Below the pieces are notes generated by a model that did not search any database, was not told the DNA's origin, and saw only the letters and a program-made list of their open reading frames with translations. A stretch of 13,969 bases of DNA from Deltaproteobacteria bacterium. Lineage in GTDB: Bacteria > Desulfobacterota_B > Binatia > UBA9968. The stretch is from assembly GCA_005879255.1 (NCBI GenBank), contig VBKY01000371.1:1-13969 (forward strand), written 5' to 3'. Both the position numbers and the translations under genes were made by a program. Shown here piece by piece: positions 6,793 through 13,968 of this stretch (within the stretch, counting starts at the first letter, position 1; each line of letters opens with the position of its first letter).

Positions 6793-7588
6793 AAGTGGAC
6801 TCGTAGCTGGCTCTATCTTTTTGACCATCCGGCCGTGGCGTTTCTCCGTCAATTTTCACGCGGGCGAGATACGAATCCGCCGGGCCGACGGCAAAGTTAA
6901 CTCTGCCTTTCTCGTCGGTGGTTTGCTCTTGCACCGAGGTGGAACCGTCAATGCGGCGCAGGAGCGTAATCACCTGTGCCGAAATGGGTTTTCCTTTTTG
7001 GCGCAGCTCCAGCGTCATCGAACTGCCGGAAAAAACTGCCAGAGGATTGCTCGCCGGAATGAGTTCGACCGCATCGTCGCCGGCGATCGACCGGTCGAAG
7101 CCTTTGAGATTCTTCGCGGCTGAAACGGTGGGAACCTTGAATGCCGCGAATGCCGTCTTGGCAAGTCTAATCGTCAACAACTTAGGCCCCTCGCCCTGTT
7201 GAACCGTTCTGACTTGGCGAGCTAGCACCTGATAAAGACCGTCAACTTTTGGCACGAACGAAGCGAGGTGAAATCCTTTCGGACCTTTGGGTCCAATGGT
7301 CTCGGCATCCTCGCCCAGATCGATCAAGCGGTCCGTCAACGTATTTTGTTTGCCTGTGGGATCGACAATGACGAGCGTCGTATATTTTGAATCCCATTTG
7401 CCGGCGATCCGATAGCTTTTGTGTTCGTTGGAATGGTTGCCTTGAAGAAGGGCGATGGTCGCGACTTGGTTTTTTTCCACGATGGTTGGCGATATTTCCA
7501 CCCAGCCGTCGTGGGCCATTGCTGAGCGAGGAAAAACCCAACCCATGCAAACCACCAAAGTGAGCGCAATATTGTGCGATAGGGTCAT
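6764..7588 (-). CDS. Exported DUF4198 family protein
   Basis: This encodes 274 residues. A signal peptide (1-25, ending SAMA) leaves HDGWVE at the mature N-terminus. This His-first pattern is common in DUF4198 proteins, which sit beside nickel, cobalt and copper transport genes and are thought to bind metal in the periplasm. Further features are GNHSNEHKSYRIAGKW (51-66), a central FHLASFVPKVDGLYQVLA stretch and a C-terminal Ig-like/CNA-B-type half (TTDEKGRVNFAVG). GGAGA six bases upstream supports the start. The gene lies between two copC genes, so copper is the most likely ligand here. The precise role of the family is not settled. Confidence 0.85.
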   Translation of the reverse strand: MTLSHNIALTLVVCMGWVFPRSAMAHDGWVEISPTIVEKNQVATIALLQGNHSNEHKSYRIAGKWDSKYTTLVIVDPTGKQNTLTDRLIDLGEDAETIGPKGPKGFHLASFVPKVDGLYQVLARQVRTVQQGEGPKLLTIRLAKTAFAAFKVPTVSAAKNLKGFDRSIAGDDAVELIPASNPLAVFSGSSMTLELRQKGKPISAQVITLLRRIDGSTSVQEQTTDEKGRVNFAVGPADSYLARVKIDGETPRPDGQKDRASYESTYVFQVFNRP

Positions 7589-7643
7589 CTATGGTCTCCG
7601 TTAATGGTCCTATTTCAGCCCATGCCAAAAGTAAGTCATTAAT

Positions 7644-8033
7644 TTATTGTCGCTTGCCTGCAATCGTGAATGTAAAATCGCCTTCGGTGACGTGCGTGTC
7701 TTTCGACAAAGCCTTCCAGTAAACGCGATAATTGCCGGTCCCTAATGCCGGCAGATCGACTTCAAGCACACTAGAGTCCGGGCCGCTCACTCGGCTATTG
7801 CCTTTATCGACTTTTTGTTTGGCTGAGTTATAGACAGTGATTGTGCTGAAAGCCGGTTCCAATTCTCCATCAAACCAGATTGTCACTTTCGGCGGAGCGA
7901 TTGTGACGGTCCAGCCGACCCTCGGATCCGAACGGAGCGGAAAGGCGTGTCCCAAGCCGACAGTTGGAAAGGCGGCAACAATGGCTAACGAAACCATGAG
8001 GCAGATTTCGGAGTAACGTTTCAACGCTTTCAC
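7644..8033 (-). CDS. copC: CopC family periplasmic copper-binding protein, second copy
   Basis: This encodes 129 residues from the GTG at 8033, whose TG is shared with the TGA stop of the upstream gene (GTGA at 8030-8033). A start at 8069 would precede the signal peptide with acidic residues. The signal peptide ends near TVGLG, giving His29 at the mature N-terminus, and KDTHVTEG supplies Asp112 and His114, so the Cu(II) site of CopC appears complete. It is clearly divergent from the other CopC at 6412-6792. It could serve a different partner such as the outer-membrane protein encoded just upstream, but that is inference. Confidence 0.88.
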   Translation of the reverse strand: MKALKRYSEICLMVSLAIVAAFPTVGLGHAFPLRSDPRVGWTVTIAPPKVTIWFDGELEPAFSTITVYNSAKQKVDKGNSRVSGPDSSVLEVDLPALGTGNYRVYWKALSKDTHVTEGDFTFTIAGKRQ

Positions 8034-8930
8034 TTCGAAGTCGGACCAATCACTCCCCAGGGCGTCCAAGTGAAGACGTTGGGCCAGATATCGTCGATGA
8101 AGACGTGGATCAATCCCCTGACGCCAACGTTCTTGCCCGAAAACTTATTCATCGGCACTTGTGCCTCGAGGCCGAGTTGAAGGTATTTTCCCGCCCAGAT
8201 CAGTCCGGGATTGGCAAACGCGCTTGTGGAACTCGACGACCGGGAACATTCTGTCAAAGGGCGCATTCAAGCCGACGTCTTTCACTGACGACTGAAGGTA
8301 CGGAATGCTGTACATGAGGGCGACTCCATAAGCGACCGTTGTCAGATTGCGCTCCTTGTCGTCGCCGCTTCCGGTGAAGCGGTTAGCCGGATTATTGATG
8401 GCAAAGGAGCCAGTAATCGAAAACGGTTTTACATAATTAAGAGCATCGGGTAAGTCGCCAAAACCTTTTCCAAAAAACGCGGCCGGCGAAATAGTTGTAA
8501 CTCTCTCAGCCACGCGTTTAGGGCCAACTCCTCCAGCTTCGACTCCCAGGCCCACGCTTAAGATGCCTTCATGCTCAACGCTTCTTAAGAAAGCGTACTT
8601 GAGCGAAAATTCAGGATTGCCCGCGCCGGACGTTCGCCGTTCACCAGCTTCTCGCGGATCAAAAAAGATGTATTCCCAGCCGACGCCGAGAGCCAGGTCG
8701 GGAGTTAAGCGCTTCGCGAACTCAAAACCGAAGCTGGTTTCTCTTCCTTCCTTATCTTTGGGCGCTCGGTCGAATGTAAACAAATCCATCTCGTCCGATG
8801 GAAATGGATCTTCAAGTGTTAATGTTGACGGAATGAACCTCTTTCCGATGACGCCGTGGGCGTGTAGTTCGGTAGCGAGAAAAGTGAGGCTGAAAAGCAC
8901 GCCCAGAATGATCGCAAAAAGTTGCTTCAT
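8030..8930 (-). pseudogene. Predicted outer-membrane beta-barrel protein, frame broken near the C-terminus
   Basis: The reading frame starts at the ATG at 8930 (GGAGGGG just upstream), has a signal peptide ending ATELHA and continues as alternating beta-strands rich in aromatic and Gly residues (FIPSTLTLEDPFPSDEM, LALGVGWEYIFF, NPEFSLKYAFL). It runs to a stop at 8145. From about 8230, however, sensible protein continues in another frame (NPGLIWAGKYLQLGLEAQVP, then a strand with HVFIDDI) to a TGA at 8030, which is exactly coupled to the copC start. One extra base or two missing bases at about 8210-8240 explains this. The residues read in the first frame after PVVEF look unlike the family. The gene may be a real pseudogene or carry a sequencing or assembly error. 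Family: conserved exported protein often found beside CopC/CopD, with no proven function; a porin-like role is inferred. Confidence 0.75.
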
Positions 8931-8933
8931 GGA

Positions 8934-8940
8934 CCCCTCC
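8934..8940 (-). promoter_or_regulatory. Ribosome-binding site of the beta-barrel gene
   Basis: GGAGGGG on the minus strand lies three bases before the ATG at 8930. It selects this start over the ATG at 8969 and gives a protein that begins directly with a signal peptide. Confidence 0.7.
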
Positions 8941-9033
8941 AATAAATGTTGGACCGCGCACGTGGTCACGGTTCATAAAGTAACAGGGCCGAAGACAGAC
9001 TAAATTCTGACAGCCTGTTGGTGGTTCAGGTGA

Positions 9034-9405
9034 TCAGACTATTGGAGGAGCGCGGATTTGAAATGCGGCAGTGAGGAACTCGTGTTGGTCGGTGTTCTCT
9101 TGGGAGACGGAAATATTTTCTATAACGTGGGTCAGCGCCAGCAGCTCGATTTGTGCGGTGGGGCCGATGGCACATCGGTTGACCGACGCTTGGAAGACGC
9201 AGGTTGGTTCGTTGGGCGGTGTCTTTGGGCGGTTGCTATCGCTGTGATCGTGCCCATCTTCGTGCGCCGATGGTTGAATCTGCTCAAAGAAGTGATGCAC
9301 CCGGTGGGGCGCAGTATAAACTAAGAAAAACAGAAAAAAAGCGGCCCACAAAGCGGGTGCGTTGCGCAGGAGCCTTGACCGGGGCCGATGCGGGATAGGG
9401 TTCAT
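9034..9405 (-). CDS. Small His-rich membrane-anchored hypothetical protein
   Basis: This encodes 123 residues from the ATG at 9405; a TTG at 9453 would add 16 residues. A basic N-terminus is followed by one hydrophobic segment (about 16-31), then APHRVHHFFEQ (32-42) and a His/Asp-rich patch, AHEDGHDHSD (47-56). After these come PTCVFQ and RCAIG with two Cys (69 and 78). The His-rich loop next to a membrane segment, together with its place just downstream of the zinc-type ABC permease gene, suggests metal binding outside the membrane. It looks like a conserved protein of unknown function found in metal-transport neighbourhoods, but I cannot name the family. It is separated by about 100 bases on either side. 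Confidence 0.75.
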   Translation of the reverse strand: MNPIPHRPRSRLLRNAPALWAAFFLFFLVYTAPHRVHHFFEQIQPSAHEDGHDHSDSNRPKTPPNEPTCVFQASVNRCAIGPTAQIELLALTHVIENISVSQENTDQHEFLTAAFQIRAPPIV

Positions 9406-9510
9406 CTGAAAACCAATTGCGCTGATTCTATACGCGCTCCAGGAAACGATCAAGCGTGTATTGTTAGACGATCGCGAGCAAGAAATAAGGGCACCGGTGC
9501 GGCGGAGCCG

Positions 9511-10347
9511 TCAGTGCTCGTGGATCGCCACCGGCTTTCTGCCGCGCACAATCAAGGCTGATTCCAATAGAAAGAACAACGTCGCTGATGTTAGCACGAT
9601 CGTTGCAGCGGACGAGATGTCGAAAGCGAAGCTCAATAACATTCCCGCCGCGCCGCAAAACGCGCCGAGCACCGGCGAGACGATTAGCAGAGTTTGAAAA
9701 CGCTGCGTCAAGTAGCGCGCGATCACCGGCGGGATCACCATGGCGGCGGCAACCAACGTCACGCCGAGGATTTGCGTCGAAACGAGGACGGTAACGGCCA
9801 AAAGCATAATAAAAAGAAGATCGATTTTACCGGTGGAAACGCCGTAAGCCGATGCGACCTCGGGATCGAATGTCGAGAAGAGTAATGGTCGACGAATCAC
9901 GAAGAGCGCGCAGGATACCAAGAGAGACACTAGGACAACGATCCAGACGTCGGTGTGTGTAATACCGAGAATATTGCCGAAGAGTGCGGCTTCGATATTG
10001 CGCGTGAAACTTCGATGGGTCGAAATGATCGCCACGCCGAGAGCAAAACTGGAGGTTGTCACGACACCGATAGCCGCGTCAGCGCCGACCCAGCGGCGGT
10101 GGCTGATGCCATGAATTAAGACGCCGGCGAGTAATGCCCACAGGCCCCCGCCGATAAAAAAATTGATGTTCAAGACGTAGCTAAGCACCGCGCCGCCGAA
10201 AATGGCATGGGACAGGCCGTGGCCGATGTAGCTCATGCGGCGCAGGACGACGTAGACGCCGATAAAACCACAGAGCGCACCGATGACCACCGCGGCGATG
10301 AAGCCGTTGCGAAAAAATTCGTATTCAAAGGGGGTTAGAAAGGACAT
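9511..10347 (-). CDS. znuB: Metal ABC transporter permease, ABC-3 (ZnuB/TroC-like) family
   Basis: This encodes 278 residues from the ATG at 10347. Longer frames run into the 9-bp repeat array and produce a meaningless LEHLEPLERLERL prefix. It is an inner-membrane protein with about eight hydrophobic segments. Family marks are the cytoplasmic RRMSYIGHGLSHAIFGGAV stretch (36-54), the region around GADAAIGVVTTSSFALGVAI, and the segment LGVTLVAAAMVIPPVIARYL. The C-terminus ends in HEH. It forms the channel of an importer with the ATPase and binding protein encoded upstream. Zinc is the commonest substrate of this set; manganese or iron cannot be excluded. No strong ribosome-binding site is seen. 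Confidence 0.92.
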   Translation of the reverse strand: MSFLTPFEYEFFRNGFIAAVVIGALCGFIGVYVVLRRMSYIGHGLSHAIFGGAVLSYVLNINFFIGGGLWALLAGVLIHGISHRRWVGADAAIGVVTTSSFALGVAIISTHRSFTRNIEAALFGNILGITHTDVWIVVLVSLLVSCALFVIRRPLLFSTFDPEVASAYGVSTGKIDLLFIMLLAVTVLVSTQILGVTLVAAAMVIPPVIARYLTQRFQTLLIVSPVLGAFCGAAGMLLSFAFDISSAATIVLTSATLFFLLESALIVRGRKPVAIHEH

Positions 10348-10361
10348 TACACTTGGAAGGC

Positions 10362-10469
10362 GTTCCAGTCGTTCCAATGGTTCCAAATGTTCCAAAGGTG
10401 AGGATCGGTCGGAGTGCAATGAACGATTGGAACGGCTGGAACGATTGAAACTATTGGAACCATTGAGCG
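10362..10469. repeat. Inverted array of 9-bp GTTCCANNN repeats between ABC genes
   Basis: The left arm has GTTCCA at 10362, 10371, 10380 and 10389, in an exact 9-base period. After a spacer of about 24 bases the reverse complement appears with the same period: a degenerate unit at 10419, TGGAAC at 10428, 10437 and 10455, TGAAAC at 10446, and a degraded unit at 10464. The two arms can pair over much of their length and form a long, register-flexible hairpin in DNA or RNA. It fills the 125-base gap between the ATPase and permease genes. Similar 9-mers are known to give spurious LERLER-type peptides when translated; here too the frames through it do not look like protein. Confidence 0.85.
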
Positions 10470-10472
10470 AAA

Positions 10473-11336
10473 TTAGTTATGCGGCGCGTGGGGACGTTCG
10501 CCGATCATGACCATGCCATCTTGGCGCAAGACCACCATCTCGCCGCTGTAGACATCTTGCAAAACCTTGGCAGTGAACACTTCGTTCGGCGGGCCCTCGG
10601 CAATCAGCCGGCGATTCAAGCACACAGCCCAGGGCAGATGGGCGGCCACCCAGTTCAAATCATGCGCTGTCAGGACGATGGCAACTCCTTGATGATTAAT
10701 TTCGTGCAAAAAGTGAATCACGTCGTCGCGCGATCGGATATCGAGTCCCGATGCGGGCTCGTCGAGCAAGATCAATTCAGGATCACCCAACAAAGCCCGT
10801 CCGATGAACGCCGCTTGCTGTTGGCCGCCGGAAAGTTCCCGAATATGGCGAGCGCCGAGGCCGTCTAGATTCAACCGCTTCATGATTTCCTGGAGTTTGC
10901 GCTTTTCCTTCTCGCCGATGCCACCGAACCAGCGACTCTTGACGAAGAACCCCATGGAAATCACTTCCTCGACGGTGATCGGAAAGTTCCAGTCGATGGT
11001 TTCCAGTTGCGGCACGTAGCCGATCCGCTCCAGTGCCGAACGTTTTGATTCCCGTCCGCGCAGCAGAACTTTCCCCGTCGTCGTCGATACCGCGCCGAGG
11101 ATCGTGCGCAGCAAGGTCGTTTTGCCGCCGCCATTGGGTCCGACGATCGCCATAAACTGTCCCGGCCAGATCTTTAACGAAACATTCGTCAGCGCCGGCG
11201 TGGCGCCGTAGCTATTGCTGACATTCGCCAGCTCCACGAGCGGGACGCCGGCGAGGCCAGTGTAAGAGCGCTCTTCGATGCCGGGAGGATGGAGACTGTG
11301 TGGATCGCCGGGCCGATGGTCGTGCGGATTTGCCAT
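10473..11336 (-). CDS. znuC: Metal ABC transporter ATP-binding protein with His-rich N-terminus
   Basis: This is a 287-residue ABC ATPase with all core motifs: Walker A GPNGGGKTT (66-74), Q-loop Gln110 in YVPQ, signature LSGGQ (168-172), Walker B LILLDEP (188-194), D-loop SGLD and H-loop His225 in TAHD. It powers import through the adjacent permease. The first 30 residues are an extra segment, MANPHDHRPGDPHSLH, rich in His and Pro and placed before the usual start of the domain near LVELANVS; it might sense or buffer metal in the cytoplasm. The start lies three bases after the binding-protein stop, with GGAG about 12 bases upstream, so a later start cannot be fully excluded. Confidence 0.93.
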   Translation of the reverse strand: MANPHDHRPGDPHSLHPPGIEERSYTGLAGVPLVELANVSNSYGATPALTNVSLKIWPGQFMAIVGPNGGGKTTLLRTILGAVSTTTGKVLLRGRESKRSALERIGYVPQLETIDWNFPITVEEVISMGFFVKSRWFGGIGEKEKRKLQEIMKRLNLDGLGARHIRELSGGQQQAAFIGRALLGDPELILLDEPASGLDIRSRDDVIHFLHEINHQGVAIVLTAHDLNWVAAHLPWAVCLNRRLIAEGPPNEVFTAKVLQDVYSGEMVVLRQDGMVMIGERPHAPHN

Positions 11337-11339
11337 TGG

Positions 11340-12350
11340 TTAGTTCTTTCTCCGATAGTCGGCGTGCGAACCGGCGACCGGCGCCGGATCTACTTGCTTC
11401 AGCGTCTCCGCCGAGCCTCCCAGGGCTCCGAACATGATCGTCGTATTTTCTATCATCATGCCGATATAGGAATGCTGCGGATCGCCGGGTTTGCCGGGCA
11501 GCTCATCGTCGCGGAGCTTGTCTATATAGCTGCTTTTCCCTTCGCGCGCGATCTGTTCGAGGACGGGGCTCGGAAAAACTTCCGAGCCAAAAACCGCAGG
11601 AACTTTTTCTTTGCGAATCTGTTCGATCAGTCGAATCACTTCCTTGGGGCTGGGATCGGCAAAGTCCGACGGTTGTACCGCTCCGATCACTTGGAAACCG
11701 TAGCGGCGCGCAAAATAGGGCCAGGAGTCGTGGTAGGTGAGCAGGCGTCGGTTGTTCGCGGGAATGGTTTGGATCGCGTCTTTAATCGCTTGATCAAGCG
11801 CTTCGAGCTTCGTGATAAATTGTGCGGCATTTTGTTCGTACGCGGATGTGTTTTTCGGATCGAGGCGAATCAGCTCGTCGCGCACTAGAGTCGCATAGCG
11901 CATGGCGTATGCCGGGTTTAACCACAGGTGCGGATTCGGATGCCCCTGCTCCTTGGGAAAACTGAAGTCGTAGATGTACTCGGCTGCGGTTATCGTTTTG
12001 TCGCCAAGGGAATAGATGGATGCACTCTGTGGCAAATTTGCTCGCGCGAGCTTTAGCGTTGGGGTTTCCAGATCGAGCCCGTTCAGGATCATCAGTTGCG
12101 CGCCGCTCAGCAACCGGCTGTCCGATGGCGCGGGCTCGAACGTATGCGAATTGACTCCCTCGGGAATGATTCCGGAAACGTCCGCGTTGTCCGCGACGAC
12201 GTTTTCCACGATGCTTGTGATTGGCGCAACCGTCGTGACGATTTTTAATCGATGCGCGTCAACAGGATTGCGGCTTTGTTCTTTTCTCTGGCAGCTTAGG
12301 CTCAGACAAAGCCACGGCAAAGACAGGAGTAGTATCAACTTCACTCGCAT
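11340..12350 (-). CDS. znuA: Zinc-type metal-binding lipoprotein (ZnuA/TroA family)
   Basis: This is a 336-residue solute-binding protein of the cluster A-I family. A lipoprotein signal ends in LSLS-Cys20, so the mature protein is probably lipid-anchored. The three His ligands of the family are present: His69 in NSHTFEP, His141 in NPHLW and His207 in TYHDSWPYFARRYG. The fourth acidic ligand probably lies in the VFGSE or YIDKLRDDELPG region. The long His/Asp-rich loop of ZnuA proteins is short here (KEQGHPNPH, 133-141). It delivers metal to the permease and ATPase encoded directly downstream. The gene follows the methyltransferase stop by six bases, so it is cotranscribed. Zinc is favoured but not proven. 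Confidence 0.93.
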   Translation of the reverse strand: MRVKLILLLSLPWLCLSLSCQRKEQSRNPVDAHRLKIVTTVAPITSIVENVVADNADVSGIIPEGVNSHTFEPAPSDSRLLSGAQLMILNGLDLETPTLKLARANLPQSASIYSLGDKTITAAEYIYDFSFPKEQGHPNPHLWLNPAYAMRYATLVRDELIRLDPKNTSAYEQNAAQFITKLEALDQAIKDAIQTIPANNRRLLTYHDSWPYFARRYGFQVIGAVQPSDFADPSPKEVIRLIEQIRKEKVPAVFGSEVFPSPVLEQIAREGKSSYIDKLRDDELPGKPGDPQHSYIGMMIENTTIMFGALGGSAETLKQVDPAPVAGSHADYRRKN

Positions 12351-12356
12351 AGTTTG

Positions 12357-12971
12357 TTAGGCTTTCTTGAACCCGCCAAACACTGCGCGGCTCTCGTCCT
12401 GCCAAAAACATTTGACGTCCTTGAAGCCGGCTTCGCGGAGCCACTGCATTTGATCTTCGATCGGCGGGCGGTGCCGGTCAAAGTTTAAAAAACAGCCGCC
12501 GGCGTTTACCAAGGGAAAAGCATCTTCGTAAATGCGTTTAATGATTTCCGGTTCGCGAACGTTGTGAATCGCGATCGACGAAACCACCGCTTCGAAGGGT
12601 CCTTTAAGTTTTTCGCTCCAGCCCGCTCGGGCGAAATCGCAAAGAACGTACTCGAACCGTCCGCTGAGATTTCTCATGCGCTCGGCACCGAGCGTCGCCA
12701 TCTCCTTAGAGCCGTCCTGACAAACAGCGGTGGCTTTGGGAAACCGGTTCAGGAGAAATTGCGTCAGCGCGCCGTACCCCGCGCCGAGATCTAGAATTCG
12801 AATGGGCAGTTGTTTGCTAAAAGGAATGGTGTCGGCGAGCAAAGTAAATGCCGCGTCGCGGTCCTTTTCTTTGGGATCTTGACCTTTCGCCCAGCGCGAA
12901 ACATATTCCGCTGAATCCCAGTCGTGGTGATCGTGGCGATGGCGGGAAGTAGAATCCGATGTGTTTGCCAT
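12357..12971 (-). CDS. Class I SAM-dependent methyltransferase with His-rich N-terminus
   Basis: This encodes 204 residues. AAGGAG lies seven bases before the ATG. The first 18 residues include SRHRHDHHDW (9-18), a compact His/Asp cluster. The Rossmann-type domain follows: motif I ILDLGAGYGALT (59-70), CQDGS after the second strand, CDFARA, and SSIAIHNV in the region of the fourth strand. There is no signal peptide, so it is cytoplasmic. It sits between tonB and the metal-binding lipoprotein gene with short gaps, so it belongs to the metal-uptake operon. The substrate is unknown. The His cluster resembles the one on the ATPase of the same operon and may bind zinc; both points are inference. 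Confidence 0.88.
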   Translation of the reverse strand: MANTSDSTSRHRHDHHDWDSAEYVSRWAKGQDPKEKDRDAAFTLLADTIPFSKQLPIRILDLGAGYGALTQFLLNRFPKATAVCQDGSKEMATLGAERMRNLSGRFEYVLCDFARAGWSEKLKGPFEAVVSSIAIHNVREPEIIKRIYEDAFPLVNAGGCFLNFDRHRPPIEDQMQWLREAGFKDVKCFWQDESRAVFGGFKKA

Positions 12972-13007
12972 GATTAATCTCCTTGTTTCAATGCGATGTA
13001 TGATTGC

Positions 13008-13790
13008 TCATCTTTGCAATCTGAAACGGTAAATGTAGCTGAACTCCGCGGCAACGTTTTGCCCGTCTCGTTGCGCCGGCTCGAAGCGCGACTGCTTCAC
13101 CGCTTTGAGCGCTTCTTCGTCGAATCCCGCGCCGCCGCTCTTGATGATTTCCGCCCTGGTGACTTTGCCTTCGGGGTCGACTTCGATTCTGAGCGTCACA
13201 TCGCCTTCCAATCCCATGCGCAGAGCCATCGGCGGGTACGAGGCGCGGACGGTTTGAATAGGTTTCGCCTCGCGGTTGGTGCGAACGAGAGGTATCCGTG
13301 CTGGCAAACCAGGCGCGCCGGAGCCGCGCCCGAGGCCGGCGATTGCTGTGCCGGCGCCGTTTCCAGCGTTCCCGGAGCCGGTCGTGATTCCGATATCGCC
13401 GCCGCGGTTGTCCACTCCGGATACGCTACCGCCACCTTCGGATGTTGCGGTCTCCAGAGTTGAATTCAGTGGCGTTGACGGCGGCGTTTTGATTTCATCC
13501 GCTTTTGTAATCTTGTTCTTAACCGCCGGATGCAGAGGCGGCTCGGCGAAGACCGATTCGCGCTTACGGTTTGCCGGCGGTGGTTTCGGTAGCTCGGTCT
13601 TTGTCGCCTCCTCCCTAAGCGGACGAATCGTTTTGTTGTCCTGTATTGGATCCAATAGCGCAATCGAAATTAGATTTTGCTGCGGGAAATGGTTCCGTTG
13701 ACCGACCACCGTCGACGCCACCACGAGCACCGTGAGATGGATCAGAGTCGACGCAACGAGAGAGGGAGCGAGTGAAAAGTATTTCGTCAT
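13008..13790 (-). CDS. tonB: TonB family energy transducer
   Basis: This encodes 260 residues in the classical TonB order. A single N-terminal membrane segment (about 9-29) is followed by a Pro/Lys/Glu-rich region (57-105), an unusual Gly-rich stretch (about 118-163) and the TonB C-terminal domain (about 178-260). That domain is marked by ASYPPMALRMGLEG, VTLRIEVDPEGKV and the closing YRFRLQR. TonB links the inner-membrane proton gradient to outer-membrane receptors. No ExbB, ExbD or receptor gene is in the window. The position ahead of a zinc-type ABC importer suggests TonB-dependent uptake of metal or a metal chelate. AAGG six bases upstream of the ATG overlaps the preceding gene's stop, indicating coupling. 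Confidence 0.92.
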   Translation of the reverse strand: MTKYFSLAPSLVASTLIHLTVLVVASTVVGQRNHFPQQNLISIALLDPIQDNKTIRPLREEATKTELPKPPPANRKRESVFAEPPLHPAVKNKITKADEIKTPPSTPLNSTLETATSEGGGSVSGVDNRGGDIGITTGSGNAGNGAGTAIAGLGRGSGAPGLPARIPLVRTNREAKPIQTVRASYPPMALRMGLEGDVTLRIEVDPEGKVTRAEIIKSGGAGFDEEALKAVKQSRFEPAQRDGQNVAAEFSYIYRFRLQR

Positions 13791-13794
13791 CTGG

Positions 13795-13968
13795 CTACCT
13801 TGGGCTTGGCTGTTTCACTGGAGTGCGCAGCAACACCAGGAGGCTCATGGCAAGAAGATAGGAAGTCGAGATTACGGTAAACGCCGGCCCGAAACCGTAA
13901 TGAGTCATGACGCCGCCCGTAATCAGCGTCCAAAAAGGGATCGAAACAAAACCGATAAAATAATAGAG
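13795..13968 (-). CDS. C-terminal end of a membrane transporter, probably MFS (partial)
   Basis: The minus-strand frame enters from the right edge and ends in TAG four bases before the tonB start, giving 57 residues. The sequence has two hydrophobic segments: one around FIGFVSIPFWTLITGGV, one around AFTVISTSYLLAMSLLVLL. They are linked by MTHYGFGP, and a short polar tail with PVKQPSPR follows. This is how the last helices of major facilitator transporters look. The substrate cannot be judged from the fragment. The tight spacing suggests cotranscription with tonB and the metal-uptake genes. Confidence 0.7.
   Translation of the reverse strand, partial: LYYFIGFVSIPFWTLITGGVMTHYGFGPAFTVISTSYLLAMSLLVLLRTPVKQPSPR

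Noticed and set aside
8931..9033. Copper-responsive promoter (CueR- or CsoR-type) ahead of the beta-barrel gene
   Set aside because: The gap is the right place for one, but I found no convincing -10/-35 pair or dyad; only a weak GACC/GGTC pair around 8951-8966.
9491..9500. Perfect 10-bp palindrome GCACCGGTGC downstream of the permease gene
   Set aside because: Too short, without a loop or T-run, and expected by chance in a window of this size; no regulator site could be argued.
10348..10419. N-terminal extension of the permease (LEHLEPLERLERL)
   Set aside because: Also a translation of the 9-bp repeat; the ABC-3 domain begins naturally at the ATG at 10347.
10283..10510. Plus-strand frame with NERLERLERLKLLEPL, resembling a coiled coil
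   Set aside because: The periodic residues are produced by the 9-bp DNA repeat, and most of the frame lies antisense to the permease start and the ATPase end.
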